In this document: positions 9,674 to 20,157 of the stretch, in pieces
How the letters are laid out: each line of letters begins with the position of its first letter
How positions within the stretch are numbered: position 1 is the first letter of the stretch
NCBI GenBank assembly: GCA_028278325.1
Contig: JANQEO010000245.1
Span: forward strand, 22,289 to 86,288
Length of the DNA: 64,000 nucleotides
Direction: 5' to 3'
DNA from: Candidatus Binatia bacterium
GTDB lineage: Bacteria > Desulfobacterota > Binatia > UBA1149 > JAJCZL01
Notes under the pieces: model-generated
What the model was told of the DNA's origin: nothing
The model's input: the letters and a program-made list of their open reading frames with translations, nothing else
Databases searched by the model: none
Program-made: the position numbers and the translations under genes

Positions 9674-10514
9674 CCTCGACACCTTGCTCGTCGAGGTAAC
9701 GCTTGCACTCGCCGATCGTGTACTCGCCGTAGTGGAATATAGACGCGGCCAACACCGCATCCGCCCGCGCCTCGACGAACCCTTCGAGCATGTGGCGGGG
9801 ACTACCGACGCCGCCTGAAGCGATCACCGGGACGCTCACCGCCTCGGACACGGCACGAGTCAGGTCCAGGTCGTAGCCGTCCTTGGTTCCGTCGCGGTCC
9901 ATGCTGGTGAGCAGTATCTCACCCGCCCCTAATTCTTCCATGCGCCGCGCCCACTTGACCGCATCGATACTGGTCGGACGCCGGCCGCCGTGAGTATAGA
10001 CTTCCCAGCCGGCTTCCTTGGATTCATCGACCAGCAGGTCCGGGTAGGTACCTGCCCAGGCCGGCTTGCCGTCGTCGCCGCCTCCGTCGGCGGCCAACTC
10101 GAGGTGCTCACCACGCGTCCGCGCGTCTACGGCGACGACAACGCACTGGCTTCCGAACGTCCTCGCCGCCGCAGCGACGAAGTCGGGGTCATGTACGGCC
10201 GCGGTGTTTATGCTCACTTTGTCGGCGCCGGCCTTGAGAAGCTCACGCACGTCGTTCTCGCTGCGCACCCCTCCCCCCACGGTCAAAGGTATGAATACCG
10301 AGTCGGCTGTCCGGCCCACGACATCGAGCAGTATGCCGCGATCCTCGTGGCTGGCGGTGATGTCGAGATAGGTCAGCTCGTCGGCCCCCTCTCGATCATA
10401 ACGTAGGGCACATTCGACCGGGTCTCCGGCATCTCGGAGGCCGATGAAGTTCACTCCCTTGACCACGCGTCCGTCCTTTACGTCCAGACAGGGGATAATG
10501 CGTTTGGCCAGCAC
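9663..10514 (-). CDS. hisF: Imidazole glycerol phosphate synthase cyclase subunit HisF
   Basis: (beta/alpha)8-barrel that uses ammonia from HisH to convert PRFAR into imidazole glycerol phosphate and AICAR. The catalytic Asp11 ([14 protein letters not shown]) and Asp130 (VVVAVDAR) are present, with [22 protein letters not shown] and [11 protein letters not shown] as the phosphate-binding strands. At 283 residues it is about 30 longer than usual. The extra stretch lies between residues about 135 and 168, just after Asp130 and before EVYTHGGR, and is rich in Gly and Asp. It is the last gene of the his block, 3 bases after hisA; hisI does not follow. Confidence 0.95.
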   Translation of the reverse strand: MLAKRIIPCLDVKDGRVVKGVNFIGLRDAGDPVECALRYDREGADELTYLDITASHEDRGILLDVVGRTADSVFIPLTVGGGVRSENDVRELLKAGADKVSINTAAVHDPDFVAAAARTFGSQCVVVAVDARTRGEHLELAADGGGDDGKPAWAGTYPDLLVDESKEAGWEVYTHGGRRPTSIDAVKWARRMEELGAGEILLTSMDRDGTKDGYDLDLTRAVSEAVSVPVIASGGVGSPRHMLEGFVEARADAVLAASIFHYGEYTIGECKRYLDEQGVEVRL

Positions 10515-10517
10515 CGC

Positions 10518-11267
10518 TCAGGCCTCCGCCGCCGCGGTCAACTCCGGCAGCGTTACAGCGCCGTCGTACAAAGCACGGCCCACGATGACGCCGGCTATCT
10601 CGCCGCGCTGGGATTTGAGAGACCTGACATCGTCGATAGAGTTGACACCGCCCGAAGCTACGACCGGAATGCTCAACGATGCAGCCAACCGTCCCGTGGA
10701 CTCATGATCCACGCCCAGCCCGGTGCCGTCGCGCTCGATGTTGGTGAAGATGACTCCCGCGGCTCCCCGCGCCTGCACTTCGCGCGCGAGTTCGGTGGCG
10801 TCCACACCGCTGTCGCTCCTCCACCCCGACACGGCGACCTTGCCGTCACGAGCATCGATGCCGACCCACACGCGGCCGGGAAACGCGGCGCAGGCTTCGG
10901 TCACGAGCTCCGGCTTCTCTACCGCCGCCGTTCCCAGAATGACACGGTTGAGTCCGGCCCCGAGCCAGCGCTCGACGCCGACCATGTCTCTTATGCCGCC
11001 GCCCAGTTCCGTGATCACTGCACGCCCGGAGGCGCGGCAGTGATCGGCAACCGCCTCGATTATGGCCGAGACGGCAGTAGCGTTGTCTGAAGCGGGATCG
11101 CGCGCGCCGTCGAGGTCGACGATGTGAAGCGCTCGCGCCCCTTCGGCCAGCCACCTCCCTGCCATGGCAGCAGGATCGTCACCGAACACCGTCTCCCGGT
11201 CGTAGTCACCACGTAACAGCCGCACACACTTGCCGCCGCGGATATCTATCGCGGGGATGATCAGCAC
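10518..11267 (-). CDS. hisA: Phosphoribosylformimino-5-aminoimidazole carboxamide ribotide isomerase HisA
   Basis: Isomerises ProFAR to PRFAR in histidine synthesis. Barrel motifs are clear: LIIPAIDIRGGKCVRL at the N-terminus with the catalytic Asp, LGGGIRD, ILGTAAVEKPEL, VGIDARDGKVAVSGW with the second Asp, FTNIERDGTGLG and VVASGGVNS. I start it at GTG 11267, which overlaps the hisH stop by 7 bases and gives 249 residues, the family norm. The reading frame is open upstream for another 230 codons inside hisH, but that stretch shows no homology. Confidence 0.95.
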   Translation of the reverse strand: MLIIPAIDIRGGKCVRLLRGDYDRETVFGDDPAAMAGRWLAEGARALHIVDLDGARDPASDNATAVSAIIEAVADHCRASGRAVITELGGGIRDMVGVERWLGAGLNRVILGTAAVEKPELVTEACAAFPGRVWVGIDARDGKVAVSGWRSDSGVDATELAREVQARGAAGVIFTNIERDGTGLGVDHESTGRLAASLSIPVVASGGVNSIDDVRSLKSQRGEIAGVIVGRALYDGAVTLPELTAAAEA

Positions 11268-11896
11268 CGGGCGCCACTGTCTGCGGAAACGAGGGCCGTG
11301 AAGTTCTCCAGTAACCGCAAACCTACCGCCTGACTCTTCTCCGGGTGAAACTGGGTCGCGTAGAGGTTGTCGCGCCATGCGCTCGAAACGAAGCTGCGAC
11401 CGTACTCGGTCGTCGTCGCGACGATGTCCTCCTCGTCGGTAGTGACGAAATAGGAGTGCACGAAGTAAGCCCGCTCCTCGTTGTCGATGCCTTCGAGGTG
11501 AGGAGGACGCCGGCGGATCTCGAGTTGGTTCCAGCCCATGTGAGGAACCTTCAGCCCGGCGCGGCCCGGCTCGAAGCGTGCGACCTTGCCGGGCAGCACC
11601 CCCAATCCTTCCACCCGTCCGAACTCGTCGCTCTCCTCGAACAGGATCTGCATGCCCACACAAATCCCCAAAAAGGGCCGGCCCGAGTCGATGACCGCCT
11701 TGATCGTCGACACCAAGCCCGCACCGTCGAGGTTCTCCATGCACTTGGCGAACGCACCCACACCGGGAAGGACGACTCCGTCGGCCGTCTCTATCGAGGA
11801 ACGGTCGTTGGTGACACGCACGGAAGCGCCGACGCTCTCGAGAGCTTTCGAGACGCTGCGAAGATTGCCCATCCCGTAGTCGACGACCGCGATCAT
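11261..11896 (-). CDS. hisH: Imidazole glycerol phosphate synthase glutaminase subunit HisH
   Basis: Class I glutamine amidotransferase that releases ammonia for HisF. The nucleophile is Cys79 in FLGICVGMQILFE; the rest of the triad is in TQFHPEKSQ near the end. The N-terminal VVDYGMGNLRS and HSYFVTT are also typical. At 211 residues it is full length. It is wedged between hisB and hisA with 6 bases upstream and a 7-base overlap downstream, matching the stoichiometric need for HisH and HisF. Confidence 0.95.
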   Translation of the reverse strand: MIAVVDYGMGNLRSVSKALESVGASVRVTNDRSSIETADGVVLPGVGAFAKCMENLDGAGLVSTIKAVIDSGRPFLGICVGMQILFEESDEFGRVEGLGVLPGKVARFEPGRAGLKVPHMGWNQLEIRRRPPHLEGIDNEERAYFVHSYFVTTDEEDIVATTTEYGRSFVSSAWRDNLYATQFHPEKSQAVGLRLLENFTALVSADSGARC

Positions 11897-11902
11897 CGCC
11901 GT

Positions 11903-12568
11903 CTATCCGGACAGACTGCCTTTGGTCGAGGGCACACCCTTGACGCGGCTCTCTTTGGCGCAAGCCTGGGAGAGAGCCTTGGCCACCGCCTTGAAGGCGG
12001 CCTCTATGATGTGGTGCGGATTGCGGCCGTAACGCATGTTGAGATGCAGATTCATGCCCACCGCGTTCATCAACGCCTGCATGAAGTCGTTTACCAACTC
12101 GACCTCGAACGAACCGACACGATGGTGGCGGACCTTGAGGTTGTACACCAGAAAGGGCCGTCCGCTGAGATCGACAGTTGCTGCAACCAGCGCCTCGTCC
12201 AAGGGGACTTCCGCGTGGCCAAATCTGGCTATTCCGCCCTTGTCGCCGAGAGCCTGGGCCACTGCCTGGCCGATGGCGATACCCACGTCTTCGACGGTGT
12301 GGTGGTCGTCGACCTCGAGATCACCCGTGGCCGATATCTTCATGTCGATGAAGCTGTGGCGCGACAGCGTCTCGAGCATGTGATCGAAGAAGGGGATGCC
12401 CGTGTCTATCGAGTAGCTGCCGCCGCCGTCCAGATCGACCGATACGTCTATGTTGGTCTCGGAGGTCCGGCGACGCACCCGGCCCTCGCGCTTACCGGCG
12501 CCTCGCTTGGCGCGCGGCGCGCTCTTGCTCACCTTACTGCGTCCGGTCGTTCTCTTCTTCGTTGCCAT
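11903..12568 (-). CDS. hisB: Imidazoleglycerol-phosphate dehydratase HisB
   Basis: Mn-dependent dehydratase for the sixth step of histidine synthesis. The catalytic core has FFDHMLETLSRHS, DDHHTVEDVGIAIGQA and NPHHIIEAAFKAVAKAL, the two HHxxE metal motifs. The protein is the monofunctional type without the phosphatase domain. The 221 residues include a strongly basic extension at the N-terminus (MATKKRTTGRSK and on to about residue 30) that the enzyme does not normally have. A start inside this extension is possible, but the ATG at 12568 sits 2 bases after the hisD stop, as expected for coupling. Confidence 0.93.
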   Translation of the reverse strand: MATKKRTTGRSKVSKSAPRAKRGAGKREGRVRRRTSETNIDVSVDLDGGGSYSIDTGIPFFDHMLETLSRHSFIDMKISATGDLEVDDHHTVEDVGIAIGQAVAQALGDKGGIARFGHAEVPLDEALVAATVDLSGRPFLVYNLKVRHHRVGSFEVELVNDFMQALMNAVGMNLHLNMRYGRNPHHIIEAAFKAVAKALSQACAKESRVKGVPSTKGSLSG

Positions 12569-12570
12569 GG

Positions 12571-13866
12571 TCAGCGAGCCTTCCTCTTGAGTCTGGCGCG
12601 CACCGCCTTCTCGTGAGCCTCGAGGCCCTCATAGCGGGCGAGTTCCAACACGACGGGAGCTAGAGCTTCCAAGCCGGCCTGGCTCGCTTCGATGATACTG
12701 GTTCGCTTTACGAAGTCATACACTCCCAAGGGCGAAGAGAAGCGCGCCGCGCGCCCGGTGGGCAGCACATGGTTGGGGCCGGCCGCATAGTCGCCGAGAG
12801 ACTCCGTCGTGGCCTCGCCCAGGAACACGGCGCCTGCGTTGCGAACTTTCGCCAACGCGCGCCGCGGACGGGCAACGAACAACTCGAGGTGCTCGGGAGC
12901 TAGCTCGTCGGCGAGTTCGAGCGCCCTGTCCAGGGTCTTGGTCACGATGATGGTGCCGTAGCGTTGCAATGAACGCGCAGCGATCGTCCGGCGCGTCAGG
13001 CTCTCGAGTTGCAAGGACAAACTTGCAGCCACGGCATCCGCGAGGCGCTTGCTCGTAGTGATACAGATAGCGGCAGCCATGGCGTCATGTTCGGCCTGGG
13101 CCAGCATGTCGGCTGCGATCAACGGCGCACGCGCGCCGCCGTCGGCGACAACCAAGACCTCCGAGGGACCGGCGACCGTGTCGATCCCGACCTGGCCGAA
13201 CAAGAGCCGCTTCGCTGTCGCCACGTATGCGTTGCCCGGCCCCACGATCTTGTCGACTTGAGGGATCGTGGCGGTCCCGTAGGCCAGTGCGGCTATCGCC
13301 TGCGCACCGCCGATCGTGAATACACGATCGACACCGGCCAGCTCGGCCGCTGTCAGCACTGCTGTAGGAATACCGTCCTTCGCCGGCGGGGTAACCAGGA
13401 CTATCTCGCGCACACCGGCCACCTTCGCCGGCACGACGTTCATGAGCACCGTCGAGGGATAGGCCGCCGTTCCGCCGGGGACGTAAACGCCGACCCGGTC
13501 CAGAGGTGCTACACGCATCCCCGTGCTGATGCCCGCCTCGCGCTGCTCGAAGCCGCGGGTCCGCTGCAACATGTGAAAGCGGCGGATTCGCGAGTGAGCC
13601 TTTCGCAGGGCGCTGCGGGTCGCGGGCGCCGAACGCTCGGCACCTTGCCTGACCTTGTCGATCGGCAACTCGAAACGTCCGGCTCTGATTTCTACGCCGT
13701 CGAAGCGCTTGCTCAGCCTCGTGAGCGCCTTGTCACCCCCGCGGCGAACATCGTCGATGATGCGGCGAACATCGGCCTCGACCTTGCCGCCGATAGCGCC
13801 TCTGTCCAGCAGGTGAGCTATTCGCTCACGCGCACTTCGGCTTCCGTCTTTGAGTGGCGTTATCAT
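12571..13866 (-). CDS. hisD: Histidinol dehydrogenase HisD
   Basis: Zn enzyme that oxidises L-histidinol to L-histidine in two NAD-dependent steps. Typical segments are APLDRVGVYVPGGTAAYPST, VTPPAKDG, IGGAQAIAALAYGT, VDKIVGPGNAYVA, IDTVAGPSEVLVVAD and LAQAEHDAMAAAI, then APEHLEL and GPNHVLPTGRAARF. Full length at 431 residues. It follows murA by only 4 bases. In many deltaproteobacteria hisG would lie between murA and hisD; here it is missing. Confidence 0.96.
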   Translation of the reverse strand: MITPLKDGSRSARERIAHLLDRGAIGGKVEADVRRIIDDVRRGGDKALTRLSKRFDGVEIRAGRFELPIDKVRQGAERSAPATRSALRKAHSRIRRFHMLQRTRGFEQREAGISTGMRVAPLDRVGVYVPGGTAAYPSTVLMNVVPAKVAGVREIVLVTPPAKDGIPTAVLTAAELAGVDRVFTIGGAQAIAALAYGTATIPQVDKIVGPGNAYVATAKRLLFGQVGIDTVAGPSEVLVVADGGARAPLIAADMLAQAEHDAMAAAICITTSKRLADAVAASLSLQLESLTRRTIAARSLQRYGTIIVTKTLDRALELADELAPEHLELFVARPRRALAKVRNAGAVFLGEATTESLGDYAAGPNHVLPTGRAARFSSPLGVYDFVKRTSIIEASQAGLEALAPVVLELARYEGLEAHEKAVRARLKRKAR

Positions 13867-13870
13867 TGTG

Positions 13871-15127
13871 TCAGGCCGGCTCGCGGGAGACGCGCGCCCC
13901 GAGTGACGCCAGCTTACCCTCCAGGTTCTCGTAACCGCGGTCTAGATGGTAGACGCGCAGTACTTCAGTCTGATCCTGAGCGGCGAGTCCGGCCAGGACC
14001 AAGCACACACTCGCCCTCAAGTCGGTCGCCATCACCGGCGCACCCTTCAGCGTGACCCTGCCTTCCACCTCTGCGGTGTTGCCGGAGAGCTTTATCGACG
14101 CACCCATCCGCTGTAGCTCACTGACGTGCATGAAGCGGTTCTCGAATATCGTCTCGCATATACGTGACGTGCCGTTCGCCAGAGTCATCAAGGCCATGAG
14201 CTGGGCCTGCAAGTCAGTCGGAAACCCCGGGTACGGCGCGGTCTTGACGCTTATCGCCAAGGGACGGGTGTCCGTGTAGACGCCCAGGCCTTTGGCATCG
14301 GCCCTCACGGTGGAGCCGGAGGCCTCCAGGGCTCCAATCAAGGAACCCAGGTGCTCAGCGCGCCCGTGTTCGACGAAGATGTCTCCGCGTGTCATCGCTC
14401 CTGCGATCAGGAAGGTTCCGACTTCGATCCGGTCCGGCATGACCCTGTGGTCGAAGCCGTCGAGGGCGGGCACACCCTCGATCTCGATCACCGATGAACC
14501 CGCCCCGTTGATCTTTGCACCCATGGACACGAGCGCATCCACGAGGTCGACGACCTCCGGCTCTCTTGCCGCGTTCTCTACGCGCGTGTGACCGTCGGCC
14601 AGGCATGCGGCCATCACGATGTTCTCGGTCGCGCCCACAGAAGGCTTGTCCAGGATGACGTGTGCGCCACGCAAGCGCTCGGCGGCCACATCTGCATAGC
14701 CTCCGACGTTTTCCACGCGTGCACCCATGGTCAGGAAACCCTGCAAATGGATGTCGATCGGACGGCTCCCGATCGCACAGCCTCCGGGCTTGGATACGCA
14801 AGCGCGCCCGAAGCGGGCCAGCAAAGGCCCCAGGGTAAGGAACGACGCCCTCATCGTCCTGACCAGATCGTAGGGAGCCTCGAACTCGGACACCGACGAA
14901 CAATCTATGATCAACTCTCCGGCAGCGGGCCTCTCCACTTTCGCGCCGAGCATCTCCAACAGACGGCAGGCCGTGCGAATATCCGCGACTTCAGGAACGG
15001 ACGTAAGCCGGCAGGGCTTGTCCGTGAGGATGGTTGCAAAGATCAGAGGCAGAGCGGCGTTCTTGGCACCGCTCGCCGCCACACGGCCTTCCAGGCGTCT
15101 GCCGCCCTGGACGACTATCTTGTCCAT
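13871..15127 (-). CDS. murA: UDP-N-acetylglucosamine 1-carboxyvinyltransferase MurA
   Basis: First committed enzyme of peptidoglycan synthesis: adds enolpyruvate from PEP to UDP-GlcNAc in the cytoplasm. SGAKNAALPL with the catalytic Lys22 is at the N-terminus. The PEP-binding Cys117 lies in SKPGGCAIGSRPIDIHL, so the enzyme should be fosfomycin-sensitive as far as that residue decides. Length of 418 residues is standard. It lies 4 bases downstream of prmC and just ahead of hisD, placing a cell-wall gene inside the translation/histidine operon. Confidence 0.97.
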   Translation of the reverse strand: MDKIVVQGGRRLEGRVAASGAKNAALPLIFATILTDKPCRLTSVPEVADIRTACRLLEMLGAKVERPAAGELIIDCSSVSEFEAPYDLVRTMRASFLTLGPLLARFGRACVSKPGGCAIGSRPIDIHLQGFLTMGARVENVGGYADVAAERLRGAHVILDKPSVGATENIVMAACLADGHTRVENAAREPEVVDLVDALVSMGAKINGAGSSVIEIEGVPALDGFDHRVMPDRIEVGTFLIAGAMTRGDIFVEHGRAEHLGSLIGALEASGSTVRADAKGLGVYTDTRPLAISVKTAPYPGFPTDLQAQLMALMTLANGTSRICETIFENRFMHVSELQRMGASIKLSGNTAEVEGRVTLKGAPVMATDLRASVCLVLAGLAAQDQTEVLRVYHLDRGYENLEGKLASLGARVSREPA

Positions 15128-15131
15128 CGCT

Positions 15132-16015
15132 TCATGTCCGCGCTGCGGGACGCCCCATCACGACTCTGGCCCGGCCCGCCAGATCCGGTTTGATCGTGAC
15201 GTCGCGCCAACCGCGTTCCTTGAGATACTCCTCGACGGAGCCAGCTTGAGTACCGACCTCGATCGCGAGCCAGCCATCGGCACACAGACAATCGGCGGCG
15301 GTGTCGATGAGTCTCCTGGTGATCTGCATTCCGTCGGGCCCTCCAAGCAGAGCGGTCTTCGGCTCCCATCGCCTCACTTCGGGAGCCAGGCTCTCGAATT
15401 CCTCGTCCTTTACGTAAGGAGGATTGGACAGAATCATCGAGAAGGGGCCGTGGGCCGCAGCCGGCTCGACGAGATCACCCTGCACGAAGGTTATCCTTTC
15501 AGCGACCCCGTGCCTGTTCGCGTTGGCAGGCGCGACCTCCAGTGATGAAGCCGAAGCGTCGGTGGCTACGATCCGCAACGACGGCATCTCCACCGCCAAG
15601 GCCACCGCGATGGCTCCGCAGCCGGTGCCGATGTCGGCGACGGGGAACTCGCTGAGGTCTCCGCCGGACAGGCACTCGACGGCGGTTTCGACCAGCAGCT
15701 CCGTCTCGGGGCGGGGTATGAGCACGCGCCGGTCTACTCTGAAATCCAGAGACCAGAACTCACGGCGGCCCGTGATGTAGTGCACGGGCTCGCGTGCGGC
15801 CCTTCGTTTGAGCATCTCCCTATAGCTAGAGACCTCGTCGTCGCCCAGTGGTCTCTCGTAGTTCGTGTACAACTCCAGCCTGGACATACCCAGCGCCTCG
15901 GCGAGCATCAGCTCCGCTTCGAGCCGAGCTGACTCGATACTCTTGGACTCCAGGAAACCCCTGGCCAAATTGAGGTAGTCGAGCAGAACCTGCGGAGAAG
16001 ACTCCTGCTTGCGTG

Positions 16016-16019
<4 letters not shown>
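15132..16019 (-). CDS. prmC: Release factor glutamine methyltransferase PrmC
   Basis: SAM-dependent enzyme that methylates the Gln of the GGQ loop of RF1 and RF2, raising termination efficiency. The N-terminal helical domain is followed by YITGRREFWSLDF and IPRPETELLVE. The SAM-binding motif is ADIGTGCGAIAVALA and the catalytic SNPPY is at about residues 198-202. At 295 residues it is normal. It overlaps the end of prfA, its own substrate, by 4 bases, the near-universal pairing. Confidence 0.95.
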
Positions 16020-17086
<1,067 letters not shown>

Positions 17087-17250
17087 GCGGGAACATCCTA
17101 GCCTACACGCAGCGGCGGCAAAGGGATACGATCGGATCGGGTCTCGGGCTGACGGGCATCCGGTCGTTTACCGGGTCTGCTTCGCCTGTAGGACGGGAAA
17201 CGCCGGCAACGGATGAGGCCGGCCCGGGCTGTCGCGCCCGCTTCGCTAGG

Positions 17251-17454
17251 TCACTGCTTCAGTCCGTACTTCTTGCGGAAGCGTTCGACGCGGCCCTCGG
17301 TATCCACCATCTTCTGTTTACCCGTGTAAAAAGGATGGCAGGCCGAACAGATTTCCACATGGATCTGTTTGGCCGTCGAACGCGTGCGGAAGGTGTGGCC
17401 GCATGCGCATACGACGTCTATATCGTTGTACTCGGGGTGGATCGACGCTTTCAC
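17251..17454 (-). CDS. rpmE: 50S ribosomal protein L31 (zinc-binding type)
   Basis: Large-subunit protein on the central protuberance. From the GTG at 17454 it reads [16 protein letters not shown], exactly where L31 proteins begin, giving 67 residues; a longer frame upstream is not conserved. Four zinc ligands are present as CACGHTF and [11 protein letters not shown], so this is the C+ paralogue that takes up zinc. The neighbouring prfA-prmC-murA order is conserved in several deltaproteobacteria. Confidence 0.95.
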   Translation of the reverse strand: MKASIHPEYNDIDVVCACGHTFRTRSTAKQIHVEICSACHPFYTGKQKMVDTEGRVERFRKKYGLKQ

Positions 17455-17524
17455 TTGCCGGTTCTCCGCAATCAGCCGTAAACCTATAACAGCACGGCAG
17501 GCCCGCTTCAAACGTCCCGCGCCC

Positions 17525-19018
17525 TCAGCGCCTGGGGGACTTGACCCGGTCGACGGCCGCCTGCCAGCCGCCGTAGAGCCGCTTGCGCTCGGCGGCCTTC
17601 ATGCGCGGACGGAAGATGCGGTCGGCCTGGCGCGCCTTCTCGACCTCGGAGCCGCTCTTCCAGATGCCGACCCCGAGTCCGGCCAGGTAAGCGGCGCCGG
17701 CAGCCGTCGTCTCGACGACCTTGGGCCTGTCCACCTTCACACCCAGCATGTCGGCCTGGAATTGCATGAGGAAGTCGTTCGCCGCCGCGCCGCCGTCAAC
17801 TCTGAGCACGCTGAGCTTGCGGCGCGTATCGGCCGACATAGCGGCGGCTACATCGCAGCTCTGGAAAGCCAAGGATTCCAGCGTCGCCCTGATGACATGG
17901 TCCGAGGTCACCCCCCTGGTCAGACCGACCAAAGCCCCCCTGGCCTCCGCATCCCAGTAGGGAGCGCCGAGCCCCGCAAAGGCAGGAACCATGTAACAAC
18001 CCAATGTCGAGTCCACGCGCCGCGCCGCTGCTTCCGACTCGGCGGCATCGGCCAGCAAGCCGAGCCCGTCACGCAGCCACTGGATCGCGGCTCCCGCGAT
18101 GAAGATCGAACCCTCGAGGGCATAGGCGGGGCCGCCATCCGGAGCGCACGCCAAGGTGGTCACCAGCCGGTTCTTCGACGACAGAGGTTTGTCACCCGCA
18201 TACATCAGGATGAAGCAACCGGTTCCGTAAGTGTTCTTGACCATGCCCGGGCGGAAACAGGCCTGGCCGAACAGTGCAGCCTGCTGATCGCCGGCGACGC
18301 CGGCAATCGGAATCGCCTTCTTGCCTACGACGCCGGGCGCGGTTTCACCGAAGATACCCGACGAGGGCTCCACTCGCGGCAACAACTCCATCGGAACGCC
18401 GACCTGCTTGCACAACGCCGCATCCCAGCGCCGCGAGCGTATGTTGTAGACCATTGTGCGCGATGCATTCGTGTAGTCGGTGACGTGCTCGGCTCCACCC
18501 GTGAGCTTCCACATCAGCCAACTATCGATGGTGCCGAAGGCGAGCTGGCCGCGCGCGGCCTTGGTACGCGCACCCCGCACGTGCTTCATCATCCACGCGA
18601 CCTTGGTCGCCGAGAAATAGGGATCGATCACCAAACCGGTCTTGCGGCGAACGTCCGGAAGCAATCCCTTGCTCTCCAGCTTGCGGCAGTCCTCGGAGGT
18701 GCGCCTGTCCTGCCAAACGATCGCGCGGTGAATGGGACGGCCGGTCTTGCGGTCCCATACGACAGCGGTCTCGCGCTGGTTGGTGATGCCGATCGCGCTG
18801 ACATCGTTCTTGTTGATCTTGGCTTTGCGGCAGGCCGCCGAGATGAGGCCGTGGGTGACCTTCCATATCTCTTCCGCGTCGTGCTCCACCCAACCGGGTT
18901 TCGGGTAGTGTTGCTTGAACTCCGAGTAAGCGCGGGATCTGACACGGCCCCGGTCGTCGAAGACCATGACGGTGGAACCTGTGGTGCCTTGATCGAGGGC
19001 GAGCACGTAACGAGCCAT
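17525..19018 (-). CDS. glpK: Glycerol kinase
   Basis: Phosphorylates glycerol to sn-glycerol 3-phosphate, feeding both catabolism and phospholipid synthesis. The ATP-binding phosphate loop is [16 protein letters not shown] at the N-terminus. [53 protein letters not shown] and [17 protein letters not shown] follow in the FGGY-kinase order. At 497 residues it is full length. A clear AGGAG lies 8 bases before the ATG. No glpF or glpD is adjacent; the upstream gene 22 bases away is an acyltransferase-like protein, so a lipid link is plausible. Confidence 0.95.
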   Translation of the reverse strand: MARYVLALDQGTTGSTVMVFDDRGRVRSRAYSEFKQHYPKPGWVEHDAEEIWKVTHGLISAACRKAKINKNDVSAIGITNQRETAVVWDRKTGRPIHRAIVWQDRRTSEDCRKLESKGLLPDVRRKTGLVIDPYFSATKVAWMMKHVRGARTKAARGQLAFGTIDSWLMWKLTGGAEHVTDYTNASRTMVYNIRSRRWDAALCKQVGVPMELLPRVEPSSGIFGETAPGVVGKKAIPIAGVAGDQQAALFGQACFRPGMVKNTYGTGCFILMYAGDKPLSSKNRLVTTLACAPDGGPAYALEGSIFIAGAAIQWLRDGLGLLADAAESEAAARRVDSTLGCYMVPAFAGLGAPYWDAEARGALVGLTRGVTSDHVIRATLESLAFQSCDVAAAMSADTRRKLSVLRVDGGAAANDFLMQFQADMLGVKVDRPKVVETTAAGAAYLAGLGVGIWKSGSEVEKARQADRIFRPRMKAAERKRLYGGWQAAVDRVKSPRR

Positions 19019-19040
19019 CGAAATCTACTCCTTTGGTTTG

Positions 19041-20069
19041 TCAGCCGCTGAAAATCGACTTGCGCTCTTCGAGAAGCTCCACGATGAGTGCCTGCATGCG
19101 AGCGCGCAAGGGCTCGACGAGAGCATCCGCCACCGAGTCGACATCGTCGAGATGAGCGTATTCCACTGCGCGCCCGAAGCGGACCCGCCACGCGAGCGGC
19201 AGGGGAAGAGCCCCCGCCAGCCCTGCCAGCGGGAAGAAAGGCGTCACCGGCAGTCCGAAAAAACTCCCCAACATGGGATAGCTCTCTTCGTTGCCCACCA
19301 CCGCAGCCGGTACCACATGCGAACCGGTGGTCACTGCCGCGCGCAGCAGACGTGCAGCCTCGAAGCGGGCAAGCCGATACCGGCGATCGTAGGTCTTGTC
19401 GCACGCGGAGCGTCCCTCGGGAAACGCCACCACGACGCAGCCCCGTTCCAACAGGATCTCGCAGTTCGTCTCGCTCGCCGCGAACACGCCGAGACGATGC
19501 AGGAACTCGCCTACGAAGGGCAGATCCATGTAGGTGGGCTCCCAGAGCACGCAGACCCTGCGATCGCGGCCCTGGCGGTCCGTCATGAGAGACCAGATCA
19601 CGAACGGCTCGAGCGGCAACGGCCAGGCGCTGCGGTTCATCATCACCAGCACTCCGCCCTTTGCGGGAAGATCCGCTCCCTCCGTGGCCGACAACCCCAG
19701 CCAGATCCTCGACAACGGCCTCATCCAGTCCCTCACCGCGGGACCGACCGAAGCTGCCACGCCGAGTTCATCCGTAGACGGACCCGACAGCCCACGAGCG
19801 ACGGCCGACGCCACCTCGCCGGGGCTGCGCACTGCCGACGATGCGGCCCTCAGGATGGTCCAAGCCTCGCGGCCGATGTCCCTCAACAACTCTTGAACGG
19901 GGCCGCTGGCCTCGGCCGGGCGCTCGAGCTCACGCGTGACCCGCTCTTCGAGCTCCTGCAGGCGGTGCAGGAAGATGTTTTGGATACGCGCCGGATGGGC
20001 GGGCTTGCGCGCTGAATGATCGCTCGTCGGCAAGGGAAGATCCTCGACCCGGCGCAACGGTATTAGCAT
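19041..20069 (-). CDS. Lysophospholipid acyltransferase-fold protein with altered catalytic block
   Basis: The C-terminal two thirds match the glycerophospholipid acyltransferase fold. VVAFPEGRSACDKTYDRRYRLARFE matches the FPEG block and VVPAAVVGNEESYP the later block (both shortened in effect here to their cores). The segment where HX4D should lie reads MMNRSAWPLPLEPF, with Arg where the catalytic His is expected and no Asp at the right spacing. The first 140 residues are helical and unassigned. I use the ATG at 20069 (342 residues); the frame stays open further upstream but would run into the divergent ATPase gene. It may be inactive, use different chemistry or bind lipid. It is upstream of glpK in the same direction. 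Confidence 0.65.
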   Translation of the reverse strand: MLIPLRRVEDLPLPTSDHSARKPAHPARIQNIFLHRLQELEERVTRELERPAEASGPVQELLRDIGREAWTILRAASSAVRSPGEVASAVARGLSGPSTDELGVAASVGPAVRDWMRPLSRIWLGLSATEGADLPAKGGVLVMMNRSAWPLPLEPFVIWSLMTDRQGRDRRVCVLWEPTYMDLPFVGEFLHRLGVFAASETNCEILLERGCVVVAFPEGRSACDKTYDRRYRLARFEAARLLRAAVTTGSHVVPAAVVGNEESYPMLGSFFGLPVTPFFPLAGLAGALPLPLAWRVRFGRAVEYAHLDDVDSVADALVEPLRARMQALIVELLEERKSIFSG

Positions 20070-20157
20070 CTCGGCATGCGCGCAAGCCTGTGGCCCACGC
20101 CGTGCACACGTAGCGCACGCATTGCAGAGCAGTCTCGGCGCGTCTAAGTAATCGGGC

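Noticed and set aside
11268..11963. A 230-codon upstream extension of the hisA frame.
   Set aside because: It lies wholly within hisH in another frame, is Arg/Gly-rich, and hisA has a natural start at GTG 11267.
17087..17250. GC-rich short repeats between prfA and rpmE as a terminator.
   Set aside because: No stem followed by a T run on the minus strand; the repeats (GCCGGC types) are expected at this base composition.
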